Positions 13,401 to 24,385 of a DNA stretch of 64,000 bases are shown piece after piece. Below the pieces are notes generated by a model that was given only the letters and a program-made list of their open reading frames with translations, was not told the origin of the DNA and did not search any database. Position 1 is the first letter of the stretch, and each line of letters opens with the position of its first letter. Position numbers and translations under genes: made by a program. The DNA comes from Davidsoniella eucalypti (lineage: Eukaryota; Ascomycota; Sordariomycetes; Microascales; Ceratocystidaceae). Where the stretch lies: contig RMBW01000072.1 in NCBI GenBank assembly GCA_004009845.1, positions 366,444-430,443 on the forward strand, in the 5' to 3' direction.

Positions 13401-14453
13401 GGTAGCACTGGCAGCAAAGTAAGCAACTGGTAGCTGAGCCAAAAGGTAAACTACGTACAATTAGCGTTGCAGGTTTAAACAGTAGTTCGCCGTTTGTACC
13501 TGATAGGGAATAAGACGCAGAAACAGAAGAAGACGAGGAAGCCAAACAGTCAGGCACTCTCTGGCCGAGAAAAACGGAGCCTCTGCTTGCGACAATCAAG
13601 ATACCCCCCCCCCTTTCCCACCATCAGTCACTTGTCTTCACCCCTTCGCACAAGTTCAGGTCACGACCAAGAGGGTAGCAGGGGTAGGGGCAAAGGATAG
13701 ACTTACAACCGAATAGCCCTGCTCCCGCTTCTACTTGAAGTTCTCTCTCGGAACAGGCAAAACCAGTGCCCGTTGAGCAGCAGGGGTCTCAAGGCAACCC
13801 TAGGAATAGCGAGGTTGCACTCACTGGTTGCTTGGCTTAACGACTATCATACAATGTGAGTCCCGAGCGTCTCACCAAAGACTAGCTGTCTCTCAGATCA
13901 GTTTATAAGTCCATCTCCTCTCAGCTGTACATGTCGATACCCTTTTCCTCTCCTCTTTCTTTTTCTTTCCCTCATCATCCTGGAGTTGATATCCTGACAA
14001 CGAACGTTCTTTCGTACTGGTTTCTTTTCTTTTTTTCTATTCTTTATTTTTTAATTTTCTTTTCGTTCGCACGCTGGTCGAAGTGCCCTCTTCATTCCTT
14101 TCGTCACAACCTTTTTGAACAACACACCTTTTTGATCTTTGGTCCGAGTTTCTGGTCGATAACCTCCCTTCGCACACGATAATACGTCCCTACGATCACG
14201 ATATAGAACAGCCTCAGTCATCCGGGTTATTTCTACTCTTTTTCTTAATCATCGTTTGGTCTGGCACCAACTTTCTATTCAACAAAAAAGAAATCAAGCC
14301 TAGCGCTTTGAAATTTCCGTTTGGGCTCTGATATCAGCTTCAACGCCTCTCACACACTCTCTCTCTTTCACTATTTCGACCTCCCAACTTTATCGACTTG
14401 TATTCTTCTTCTTTTCTTCTATATCTTAATTCCTCAGGCTCTCTATCGCCATC
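7430..14453. other. Gene-poor interval, about 7 kb
   Basis: No open frame here has recognisable domains, consistent codon use or a plausible exon chain on either strand. The interval contains a GAA-type microsatellite near 7856-7885, a (CTGA)5 run near 11302-11321 and a C10 run near 13614-13623. Short frames such as 9844-10140 and 12396-12791 look like chance. The last 500 bases are pyrimidine-rich and probably belong to the promoter and 5' leader of the secreted-protein gene starting at 14454. Confidence 0.6.
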
Positions 14454-15931
14454 ATGCAGCCCAAGGCTCTTTTGTTGGCTCTTCTGAGCATCACCGCCGC
14501 TGTCGACGCTTCCGTTGTCCACTACTCTCGTGACAGTAGCTTGACGCGGAGACAATTCAACGGTGGTAACGGTGGTGGTTTTAACAACGGCCGTGCTGGA
14601 AATAACAACGGTGGCGGTGGCGGCGGCGGTGGTGGTGGTGGCGGCAACGCCGCAGCTGCCGCAGCTACTTGCTTGTCCGCCAATGCCCTTCAGACTGGTT
14701 CACTAGGAAAGGGCGCTCTGACTGAGGCTGGCCAGGCCGCTTCTGCTACGTGAGTATCATACATTCACATATACAGACCTTCAAGCAAGTTTCTAACATA
14801 TCATAGTGATGCCGCCAACTTCATCAACTTCTGCTCCGGGTCTACCCTGACCAACGGCAAGCAGGTCAAGACTGGTTCTTGCAATGGTGTCGGTAAGTAC
14901 TTCATTTAGATACCGCCTCTATCATCCTGCAAGCGTCTCTACTAACACACTATTATTCTCTAGTCATGGGAAAGATCCCTGCTACCACCAAAATGATCTC
15001 TACTGTTGTCACAAACCCCAAGCATGATGACACTCTGACTGCCAACACTGATTTCAACGTGACTGTCAAGATCGCCAACCTGCAGGCTGGTTCTTTCACC
15101 GACCCTGCTGCCACCTACTACTCTGCTCCCCAAAACGTGAACAGCAACGGTCAGATCATTGGCCACACTCACATCACTGTCCAGAACATGGGTAACAGCC
15201 TGGATCCCAATACTCCTCTGGATGCTACACAGTTCGCCTTCTTCAAGGGTATCAACGATGCTGGAAGCAATGGTGTTTTGAGTGCTGCCGTCACCGGTGG
15301 TCTTCCTGCTGGTAACTATCGTGTCTGCACCATGACGTCGTCGTCTAACCATCAGCCTGTGCTGATGCCCGTTGCCCAGCGTGGTTCGCAGGATGACTGC
15401 ACCAAGTTCACTGTTGGTGGTGGTGGTGGTGGTGGTGGTGGCGGCGGTGGCAACGCTAACAACGCCAACGCTGGCAACGGCAACGCTGGCAACGCTGGCA
15501 ACGCTGGTAACGCTGGTAAGGCCACTGCCCCTGCCAAGGCCACCCCTGCCAAGGCCGTCGCGTCCAAGTCGCCTGCCAGCAACAAGAAGGCTAAGGCTGC
15601 CTCCATTGATGACGGCTCTGTTCCTGACGATACCGCCGCTGCCGCTGCCCCTACGTCCCGTTCTATTGCCGCCGCCGCTAGCGGTTCGGGCGGTGCTACC
15701 ACCAACGCTCTAGCCGGTGCTCAGGCTCCTGCCGTCACCGACTCCGGCAACGCGGCCCGTCCTTTTAGCGTCAACGGCAGCACCTTCGTCAACAAGTCTG
15801 CTGCTGCTCAGCGTGCCTGCGACATCCAGTACGACTCATGTGCCGGCGCTGTTAGCAGTGGCTCTGCATCGGATGTGACCCTGGATCAGTGCCAAAGCCA
15901 AATCGCCACTTGCGTGTCTGACCTGTCTTAA
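14454..15931 (+). CDS. Secreted Gly/Asn/Ala-rich protein of unknown function
   Basis: Three exons, 14454-14749, 14807-14892 and 14964-15931, give 449 aa; phases agree (T split ac|t, V split g|tc). It starts with a hydrophobic signal peptide (MQPKALLLALLSITAAVDAS), followed by a likely dibasic cleavage site (LTRRQF). Glycine and asparagine tracts flank an alanine run. A conserved-looking central domain follows, with FINFCSGSTLTNGKQ and GQIIGHTHITVQNMG. Next come a second Gly run, GNA repeats and an Ala/Lys/Pro-rich linker. The C-terminus is a small Cys-containing motif (RACDIQYDSC ... LDQCQSQIATCVSDLS). Homologues of this layout are widespread in moulds without an assigned biochemical role. 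A wall or extracellular location is inferred from the signal peptide only. Confidence 0.85.
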
Positions 15932-17240
15932 GTTTTTTTAATATGTATCTTCTCATTTCTTCGTTGCCCAGTATGCATTGATAGAAGAAGTGATAAATAT
16001 GTTGTATACTAAAGATGTGTTAGACATAGCCTTGGTGAAGCCAGAGAGACAGCTTATGGAAAGTCGAAAGAACTCCAATATAAGAGCTGGTATCATTTCC
16101 TCGACGGAAGGTACAATACAGAGAGAGATAGTTCTGGACACAAACTCGGCAACGATAATATTCTAGTTTTTATTTATTTTGTTTTCACGGATCTTGAATA
16201 GACCACTTCGTTTGTCACTCTGTTTTTCTGTTGTCTCTCTGGCTTTCTTTTCCACCGTGTCTAGTTGTTCGTTTGAGCTGTGATGTGTCCATTTTCTAGT
16301 TTTCTTCAATTGTCTTTTATTCATTGATATTCGAAGAAAAGACAGGTATGGTTTTTTGGGTCAGGTCGTGGTGGTTCTATTCCTAGTTTGTATTTTATTT
16401 TCCTAGAGTCCCCCTTGTACTCTTTTTTTTCACTTGTGTTATTTCATGACGTTGTTGTTATGGTTTTTGTTTGTTTTATTGCTACTTAGAGAATCTGACT
16501 TGAAAAGAAAAAAATCGCTTTTTACTATTATTATTATATACAATAAACATTGAAAAAAATTTGGAAATAATGAAAAGTTTTTTATTTGTTTAAAAACAAA
16601 ATAACATCGGGAAATATATCATAAAACAAAACGTGTTTCGTAGAAAACAAACTAAAATAAACTCTAACATGACGTTACCTTTAAAGAAGGGGCTCAAGTC
16701 TAAAAAAAGCCAAAATGAATACGGCGTCAGTCTCAGATTGACTGACTTGAAAGACTTATGTTATGAAACCGGGCTGCAAAAGTGCCAGTTTTATATATTG
16801 GCAGAGTGCGTAAATATTGTTGAATTTCAGCCAAGAAACTATTATATTTCTTTATATTGCCAAGAGCTCTGTGCATTTATCGATGCTTCTTCTTGATGAA
16901 TGTCATTTCACAAATCGAGTATTCTAAGGGACTTATAAGAATTGTTCAAGGTAGAGACTTCACGGCCCCATAATAGATGTAGGATGGAGTCGACTTGAAG
17001 AAAGTGCATTCATCAGAGTGATTCATGGATATATATTTGCCCTTGGTCGTTTTAGCCAAGGTCTTCAAGGTAATATTTTGAACGTTAATTGTCTTAAGGA
17101 AGCTCTAGGCTGAATAGTCTTAGATAGGGGAATTTGATCTAGACATCAAGCCCTGAACGAGAGCTGATCATCTGGTGGCCCTTCAGGTACATATCTGTAG
17201 ATATAGGATTAGAAATAAAAATAAAAATAATACAATGGCA
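15932..17240. other. Intergenic interval, no gene seen
   Basis: AT-rich, with no supportable frame. The first few hundred bases are T-rich and fit a 3' untranslated region for the upstream secreted-protein gene. The open frame at about 16633-16896 has lysine- and asparagine-rich composition without recognisable features and is probably chance. Confidence 0.5.
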
Positions 17241-17344
17241 CTATCTAGTCGCGGTGATAAAAGCACAACCACGGGATTCCGACACTGCGGGTTGAGTATC
17301 CGGAAGCTTCAAAGAAGCTATTTACATTCTGAAAATATAAACGG

Positions 17345-17445
17345 CATGGACAAGGAACTCCGACACAGGGAATCGAACCCCGGACCTGATCCAAGCTCCG
17401 AAGCTAGAAGCTTCGATAGTGCTAAGGGTCCGTCATACCACTTCC
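17345..17445 (-). other. tRNA-like / Pol III promoter relic
   Basis: The minus strand contains an exact B-box (GGTTCGATTCC at 17369-17379) inside a good T-arm (CGGGG stem with CCCTG). It also has an A-box-like TGGTATGACGG about 50 bases upstream (17430-17440). The acceptor 3' half TGTCGGA has no clean 5' partner and no convincing anticodon arm is visible. This is therefore more likely a decayed tRNA gene or the head of a tRNA-derived SINE than a working tRNA. A similar GC-rich segment recurs at about 17760-17820. Confidence 0.4.
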
Positions 17446-17518
17446 TACAACCCTCGGGGGGTCCGTCCAAAGACGAATCTTTCTTCGTCGACCTCCGGTG
17501 TCTTATGATCTTGGTGAT

Positions 17519-17577
17519 TTAAATATAATCAAATCAAATCAAGATTTAGGTAGACGTTAAATATAATCAAATCAAAC
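17519..17577. repeat. Short direct repeat beside a G11 run
   Basis: A roughly 19-base AT-rich unit (TTAAATATAATCAAATCAAA) occurs at about 17519 and again at about 17558. The second copy is followed directly by an 11-base G run at 17579-17589. It sits within the repeat island between the tRNA-like relic and the left arm of the large inverted repeat. Confidence 0.7.
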
Positions 17578-17794
17578 CGGGGGGGGGGGACCTGTTGGAA
17601 TCTTTCATGTTTAGGATAGATATGACCCGGTCATAGTGAAATAATTGAAACTTCATCGGTCGTCAAGAACATAGACTCTTTTTTTTTCCCAGGCAAAGTT
17701 TTCAGGTCTTTTCGAACAAACCGAATCGGTTCTATTACCATATAAAAATATGATGTAATCGAGTCGGGTGAGAAGCACAGCAACAAGAGACGAG

Positions 17795-18400
17795 ATTCCC
17801 GACCCCGGGTTGGGCAACTGTTACCTATCGAATGTGTCTCCCCAAGCTTTTAGCAAGTGGTGCCTAACTGGTGCCTAAGAAGTTGATATATGATTCCAAC
17901 TAACTATCTATATGAAAGCAATTTAGTAGAAGAAGTAAGTAAGCTGATTGCTTACAAGCAGTAGTTATAGCATTTTATGATTTGCTAATTAGAAGATAAC
18001 CAGCTACAAACTTATATTAAAAGACTGTTTTTGTTTTCTGCGCACACATCTACAATTTGCATCAGTCTTACACATTCCAAATATACATTTATTTCCCTGA
18101 AATTTCTCGCTTCATGCATCTTCTATAACCAACTAAACACGACACTTTATTTGAATATCGCAGTTTGCCATGGAAGAGAGAAAGCAAAAGGTAGGACAGC
18201 AAGTCAAAGTTGTACAATAATATATAACTAACAATTATCAACGATGGGTTGTTGGGGCTACAACAACGAAGGCCACAGTGGATGCAAAATCCGCTGCACA
18301 TCTAGTAGCTCCATATCCGACAACAAACCATTTTCAACGCATGCAAGAGGAGGCTCAACGCCTCAGAGAAGATATACGATTCCACGACGAAGAAATACGA
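17795..18400 (+). repeat. Left arm of large inverted repeat
   Basis: This arm is inverted relative to 20870-21507. By eye the arms are very similar, apart from a few indels of roughly 20-30 bases. Shared landmarks, outside to inside: GACCCCGGGT; GTGTCTCCCCAA with tandem TGCCTAACTGG; GAAGTTGATATATGATTCC; TTAATTAGAAGATAACCAGC-like; ATTTATTTCCCTGA; CATCTTCTATAACCAAC; CCATGGAAGAG; and the coding start shared by the two nuclease-kinase copies. The arm thus contains the promoter, a mini-exon, an intron and the 5' coding part of the family. Confidence 0.9.
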
Positions 18401-18640
18401 AATCGTGAAGCCGAAAACAAACGCCAGTTTGAACGCGAAAGAGAAGATGTGCAACGCCGCGACAAAGAAACACGAAATCGTGATGCCAAAAAGCCACGCC
18501 TTTCTAGAAATATGTATAATTAATTGTCTCGCCATGCTCTATATCTTGGCATCTTTAGTAGGATATGTCTCAGTTCAAGGTGGCTACCCCTAGAGGTCGA
18601 ATAGTCCTGTACATGAAAGTTTATACATTTATAAAATTCA
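18170..18640 (+). pseudogene. Truncated nuclease-kinase (Crinkler-like) gene copy
   Basis: This is a decayed copy of the gene on the opposite strand at 18735-21087. A mini-exon at 18170-18190 (MEERKQK) joins across a short intron to 18272-18523, which encodes ATVDAKSAAHLVAPYPT and then a charged Glu/Arg-rich coiled-coil-like segment, ending at a stop after about 90 codons. Beyond the stop, other frames still resemble the intact gene (for example CTCAGTTCA and TACCCC blocks near 18570-18590), so the reading frame was lost by indels. Nothing resembling the nuclease or kinase domains remains before the intact gene's 3' end at 18735. It may still be transcribed, since the promoter region is preserved. 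Confidence 0.8.
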
Positions 18641-18734
18641 AATGATAGATAGATAGACAAGTAAAAGCTAATCCCTAACCTTAACAAACAAAGAAATCAT
18701 GAAAATCCGAAAGTCTACTCCGACTATTAAAGAC

Positions 18735-21087
18735 TTATTGAAGATAGGGCCTCTTGTTTTGAACTTCCTCATCGCTCATGTCGTCCTGGCCGTTTCTCTT
18801 GGGATGGTGTTTTGGTTCTAGCAGATATAAACGGGAACGATCAAAGTCGATGATCATATATCGGTTGTACTGTTCGTGGTATAAAACGTTCGGCCCTCTG
18901 ATATCACCGTGGCCAACTCCTAGCCCATAAAGTTTGGATACCAAGAAATTAACATTAGTCTCCTCTAGACTGGCCACTGGTCGACCTGAGTATGACATTA
19001 GAAGAATATGTCTGTTTATCTGAAGATCTATACAGAGATTCTTTTCCAGTGACATGTAGCCTAAACATACTGGCACAATGGAGCCCTGCAAGCTGTACAA
19101 CCGATCATACACTAGCATCTCATACTTGATAATGGGGAGGCATGCATTTACGACAGCTTTGCCTACAAATGTATACCCATAAGGGTGTGCAGTGAGTTTG
19201 ACGATAGACCCAATGAACCCCTGTGCTGAGGTAACTTGGCAATATGAGTCCAGGTCAGTGTCTAGCTGGTTTTTGATAACCACACACAACTCTGCCATGG
19301 TTATAGGGTGGAGATACACCCCCGCAAAGCTTGACTTGACAGCAGCCTGATGTAACTCCCAATTGGGACATTGGACATCCAATGGAGTGCCCCTCTGGAG
19401 ACCCAGGAGGCATTCTTGGGTGCAGAATTTATCATGGGGCTTTGGCTTTGTTGCACTAGGGCCAGTGCTTGACAGAGTAGAAGGCTTACATTTGTCAGCT
19501 GGTGCTCTTTCGACTGTTTCCTTTACAGGTTGGTGAATGATGTTGTCTTTGGTGTGGCTGGTAGGAAGAGATTTGGAAGGGTCCGGCAATGACGAGTTTT
19601 TCAATGATGGTAATGCTGTCTGGGGAGCACCACGAACATCATCTTCTCCAGTATGGTACAAGTTGGGCCAAGTAACAAGTTGCAGTTGTCGAATTGCCAA
19701 CTGATCTCCGTTTAGTATAGGCTGTTGAAGGCCAAGTAGTGCAAGAGTGGAAACGAGGGCCAAAGGAGTTTGTTTGATGGAATTGCGAATGTCTTCGGTA
19801 GGGCTTATCTCTGGAACTAGAGCCTTGGCATGCTGAAAGGGAATATCGGTCGTGTTTTGGTCATATGAAAAGACATGGTAATGCAATAGTCCCGGGTCTT
19901 CCTTGTCAATATGCAAAAGAAGTATGACTTGACCAGTTGCTATATATCCATACAACATGCCCCCAGACGTCATAAAATGGTATACTTGGCAAATAGCCTG
20001 CACAAAGAATCTTGAAACGACCTTAGAAATGCCGACTTGTGGCTCATCCGAGTCAGCATTCGTCTGCGACTGTAGGGATGTTATCACATCACGAAAAATG
20101 GAGCTGTCTTGATTAGACCTAAGAATCTGGTCCACTTGTTCTGGTGAGGCTTTGTGGGCTGCCTTGAACTCTACGACGAACAGGTTTCTCTCATGTGTCT
20201 TAACTCGTTTCTGGGGGTTGAGTTCAGGTGAATAACGTAAGTGAAAGTCATCAGACAGACTGTTCGGTGGTTCATGGGCAATTGATGACATTGTAGCAAA
20301 CTGTATCCGTGGATCGTGTGGTGGGTCTGCATTCAAAGCAGAATCATCTATACCAAGTTGCCTATACATAGTGTCCAAATATACAGCAAAATCATCTATC
20401 AAACAGGGGTTGCTGGTGAAGATAATCTTTGAGTCAGTAGCGGCACCAGCCTCAGGTTGGGCTTTTAGATAGGCGCTAATGATTTCTGTAAGTGGAGCGT
20501 CGATTGTATCTCTGTGGAAGAAAACAAGATCCATCTCACATCCTAGTTCGAGGTTGCTCAGCGTAAATTGCCTGCTACCAATATTCGAGATGGTAGAGAA
20601 TAAACCTTCATCCTTGAAGGTCGACTCGAGTAAGGAAAATGAAGATTCATGAATAGCTTCAAAGTCAGTCCAGGGGCGAAGCTCACGGGGATAGAACCTG
20701 TCGTGAACTGAGGTAGGGCTACCTGTTGTGAGCAACTTTGAATCTGCCAATCGTAGTGTTCGATAGTTCATTGCAAAATTGAAATAAAGAAATTTGTGGA
20801 ATGTTGCAGGAGCCCATTCACTTTTAAGTGCCGCCATTTGTTTTTTGAATTCTTCGTGGCGGCGTCGTGATTTTTCGTCTTGGAGTCTTATTTTTTCTCT
20901 GAGGCGTTGAATCTCCTCTTGTTGATCATTGTCTGCTGTCGGATATGGAGCTACTAGATGTGCAGCGGATTTTGCATCCACTGTGGCCTTCGTTGTTGTA
21001 GCTCCAACAACCCATCGTTGATAATTGTTAGTTATATATTATTGTACAACTTTGACTCTATCCTACCTCTTGCTTTCCCTCTTCCAT
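18735..21087 (-). CDS. Crinkler-toxin-like protein: PD-(D/E)xK-like domain plus C-terminal kinase-like domain
   Basis: Predicted exons (minus): 21087-21067 (MEEGKQE) and 20987-18735, 757 aa. The 79-nt intron starts GTAGGA and contains ACTAAC. The long frame itself lacks an ATG at its start (it would begin with GTG), which is why the mini-exon is proposed; the same arrangement exists in the decayed copy. Residues 15-60 form a charged coiled-coil-like segment. NLFVVEFKAAHK near residue 280 looks like the E-x-K core of a PD-(D/E)xK nuclease-like domain. From about 600 there is a compact kinase-like domain: GKAV lysine, YEMLVYDRL (alpha-C Glu), HGDIRGPNVLYH catalytic loop and IDFDRSR metal-binding motif. 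This nuclease-kinase pairing is known from eukaryotic Crinkler-type conflict effectors. No signal peptide is seen. The substrate is unknown. Confidence 0.75.
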
Positions 21088-21507
21088 GGCAAACTGCGAT
21101 ATTAAAATCAAGTGTCGTGTTTAGTTGGTTATAGAAGATGCACGAAGCGAGAAATCTCAGGGAAATAAATGTATATTTGGAGGGATGTTCTTCTATTATA
21201 GTTGACTCGACAGAAGATTGATGCAAGTTGTAGATGTGCCAGCAGAAAACAAAAACAGCCTTTTAATATAAGCTTGTAGCTGGTTATCTTCTAATTAACA
21301 AATCATAAAATGCTGTGTTTTCATTTAGCTATAGCTACTGCTTGTAAGCAATCAGCTTACTTACTTCTTCCACTAAATTGCTTTCATACAGTTAGTTAGT
21401 TGGAATCATATATCAACTTCTTAGATGCCAGTTAGGCACCAGTTAGGCAGCACTTGCTAAAAGATTGGGGAGACACTCTCGATAGGCAGCCACCCGGGGT
21501 CAGGAAT
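20870..21507 (-). repeat. Right arm of large inverted repeat
   Basis: Inverted partner of 17795-18400. It carries the promoter, mini-exon, intron and first codons of the intact nuclease-kinase gene. Outermost shared sequence is ATTCC(C/T)GACCCCGGGT. The tandem TGCCTAACTGG motif appears here as its complement at about 21425-21450. The arm differs from the left one by an insertion of about 20 bases near 21310-21330 and a replaced segment near 21185-21215. No clear target-site duplication is visible outside the arms. Confidence 0.9.
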
Positions 21508-22618
21508 TGTTTAGTTAGATACTATAGTAGGGGCTTATGATCGTTACTACTTCACCAAGAAAAACCCCAGCAGGCTCTAAGTCTTTACTAACATACAGAT
21601 ATGTACACATACTGGTAGTCCCTGCACACTGAGAGTTTGCACACTACATGACTACATATCATGGCTTTCTACTCTCTAACTGCTTGCTCACATCCTTTTG
21701 ATTTTGTGAATTACTATCTCTATCCGATAGAGGGCTGACCAACCACGACATCGCCATATCGAATATTCGTGTTAGAGAGGGAATTCCAGCACCGATTCCA
21801 ACCAAGTATGGAAGGGATGTAGGAAAGGCTTGTGCCATACTGATAGCAGCTTACAACCGCCCATTGCTAGTAAGCACGTCAAAACAACATTATGGCCTCC
21901 AATTTGACCATAAGTATAACAATTTGAACTGATAGAGGTCTAGTCTTTGGGATGCCTAAAACGCTTTGTGAAGCATAAGCTTAGCGGCTGTTAGTTCTCG
22001 AGATAAGGCACAAATCCAGCTACAACATCATATCCTAAATGATATCACGTAAGGGTTAATTTCCATTATGAAGTTATATAAGAAACCCTTAGCCATATTT
22101 GACAAGGGTTAACTACCGACGTTCTACGCTCGATATCCCTGTTATCCCTACGTCATCATGATCAAGAAAAGTTCCTGTGGACTATCACGTTCGACCTTTT
22201 TTATATATATATTTTTTAATTCTTTTTCATTAAGGTGGAAATGGAGCTTTAATAGCTACGCAGCACCTCGGTATCCTAAGACACACAGCCTTGAACTTAA
22301 TAAATAAATAAATGAAATGTTCCAGTCTTGGGCCGTAACTAGACGAAATATTGCTAACAAGTGGCGAACACGGCTCGAGTCTTCAACTCCATGACACGAA
22401 CTAACTTAACGCGGTACTCGATGATGATGGCAGGTGATAATTCGCGGGGTAAAAGGGTATAAGAAAATGGTATATATTGAAGGGGCCTTGACGGCAAAAA
22501 TGAACTCTGGCCACCTTTTGATGCTTTGTTGTTATTCCTACATCAACTCGTCCCTGATATTATATGACTTTTTGACTCCCTCTAGAATATCACTATACAA
22601 TACATATATACTCTTGCT
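21508..22618. other. Intergenic interval, about 1.1 kb
   Basis: No supportable gene. It includes TTATATATATA and AATAAATAAATAAAT AT-rich stretches near 22200-22315. The complement of 22128-22145 differs from an I-SceI homing-endonuclease site at only two positions. The final 100 bases probably form the promoter and leader of the DUF2417 gene. Confidence 0.5.
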
Positions 22619-24385
22619 ATGCCCGGATCAAAACAACAACTCTCATCGGGAAAGCCCGGTCTTCATCCGGAGGACTACCACGCCCCAACCGAACGGACAC
22701 GACTACTATCGCCGACACCCCAGATAGACGAAGAACGAACCCCCGAATGGCTTTCGCCCGACGACCCCGCGGTAAGGCTGCACGTGTGTAAAGAACTATC
22801 TGCAAAGGAAACGAGGATGCTAACCCTCCCCCTCTCTGGCAATAGGTTACGCCGTACAACCTCTGGAGCGTGCGCATTCTGCGCACGATGACCATGGTTA
22901 TATCAGGAGTTACAAGCATTTGGTTCTTTTTGCTACTAATCTCTTTGTTTGCCACGCCTCCGGGCATGAATGCGCGCGGCTCGGTTTTCTATTCACTATT
23001 CTATACTGTGCTGTCATTGGTGATGTTAGTGTCGTCCCTACTCTTCTTTGATGCGCCGGCTGCATCATCGCGCATCTTGTCTATGACGGTTGCTGCGGTT
23101 CTCGTGCTCGATACCGCGCTAGTGCTGTCCGTAGAGCAGACGCGCCTAGAAGAAGGATGGGTCGGCGTTGCGAGCGTACTTTGTAAGTTATGTTATAGTC
23201 ACTATATATAATATCATGTCTAACAATAACTCAGGGGCGCTACTGATAAGTCTTTGGACTATCTTGGTTGATATCACGGTCCGCTGGGGTAAAGCCGAAG
23301 AAGAAGAGCGTCTTACGGGCCGTGCCGAAAGCCGACGCACCGCCATTGAATGGACGCAAGTCGTACTATCCAACATCACACTGACCTGCGTCTTTGCGCT
23401 CACCGTCTTATGCAGCGCCAACTTGATTCTACGGTCCATCGACGCCGCGCTAGCACCACCTGGTACCCAGGTCTGGGTTGATGGCGGTAAATACCGTGTT
23501 CATGTTTATTGCGCCGATACCCGCAGCGCCGACCCAGACTCGTTCTCCTTCTCCACTAGCTCTGAAGTTGGCACTGATAGAAGCCCTAAGCACCGTCACG
23601 ATGACTTGCCGTCACTGTTGATCTTCGGCGGCGAAACACCCGCGGAAGACGGTTTGTGGCAGGTTGCCCAACATGCGTTACATAATGGCTCGATTGGACG
23701 TTACTGCTTCGTTGACCGGCCAGGCTATGGCTGGAGTGATTCTGCACCGTCACCGCTCTCGGCATCCATGGCTGTTGCCTCCATCAGCGAAGCACTTGTA
23801 CGTGCCGGCGTCGATACTACTCCATGGGTAGTCACTGCAGCTGGCACGGGCAGTTTCTACGCGCGGTTGTTCGCTCAACAACACGGCCACGATGCCGTTG
23901 CCGGTCTACTCCTCATCGACCCGACGCACGAAGACTTGCTATCACGAAAGTTGGGCAGCCCCGCACGTGGCCTAGGATATTTCCTTCATGGACTCGTGAG
24001 TCCACTGGGCCTCGGACGGATCCCCGGTGCGGTATTGCGTGGACGGTCGCGCGCAGATAGAGTTTGGGGTCGCACGTCGGGACAGAACGCGAAGACGATA
24101 TATGCTCGGTTACAGGAGAACCTGGTGGCAAGTTCGTTGACACATCGCGAGGTTCTGGCGACGCGGGTTTTGCTGCGTGAGTGGGACTTACCGTTGGGCT
24201 TAGTCTCGTCGGGGGTTATGGGCTCGAGAGAACCGAGGTGGGATGGTTGGCAGCGAGATTTGGCAACGCTGACGCGCAATCTTGTTGGTTGGGAGACAGT
24301 GCGTGAGGCGCCGCATAAGGTATGGAAGACAGAGGAGGGTCGATGGGCGATCGAGGGTATGATGCGCAAGATGGTTCGTGGATAG
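22619..24385 (+). CDS. DUF2417-type integral membrane alpha/beta-hydrolase-like protein
   Basis: Three exons, 22619-22771, 22846-23182 and 23235-24385, give 546 aa; the first intron has a TGCTAAC branch motif. Typical DUF2417 features: N-terminal TERTRLL motif, then DPAVTPYNLWSVRILR across the first junction, then about five hydrophobic segments between residues 65 and 270 (for example GVTSIWFFLLLISLF and LSNITLTCVFALTVL). An alpha/beta-hydrolase-like domain follows: SLLIFGGETPAEDG, CFVDRPGYGWSDS and LLLIDPTHED. The nucleophile elbow reads VTAAGTGSFYARLFA, without the classical G-x-S-x-G serine, so hydrolase activity is doubtful. The family is fungal and its function is not established; membrane location is inferred from the helices. 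Confidence 0.88.
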
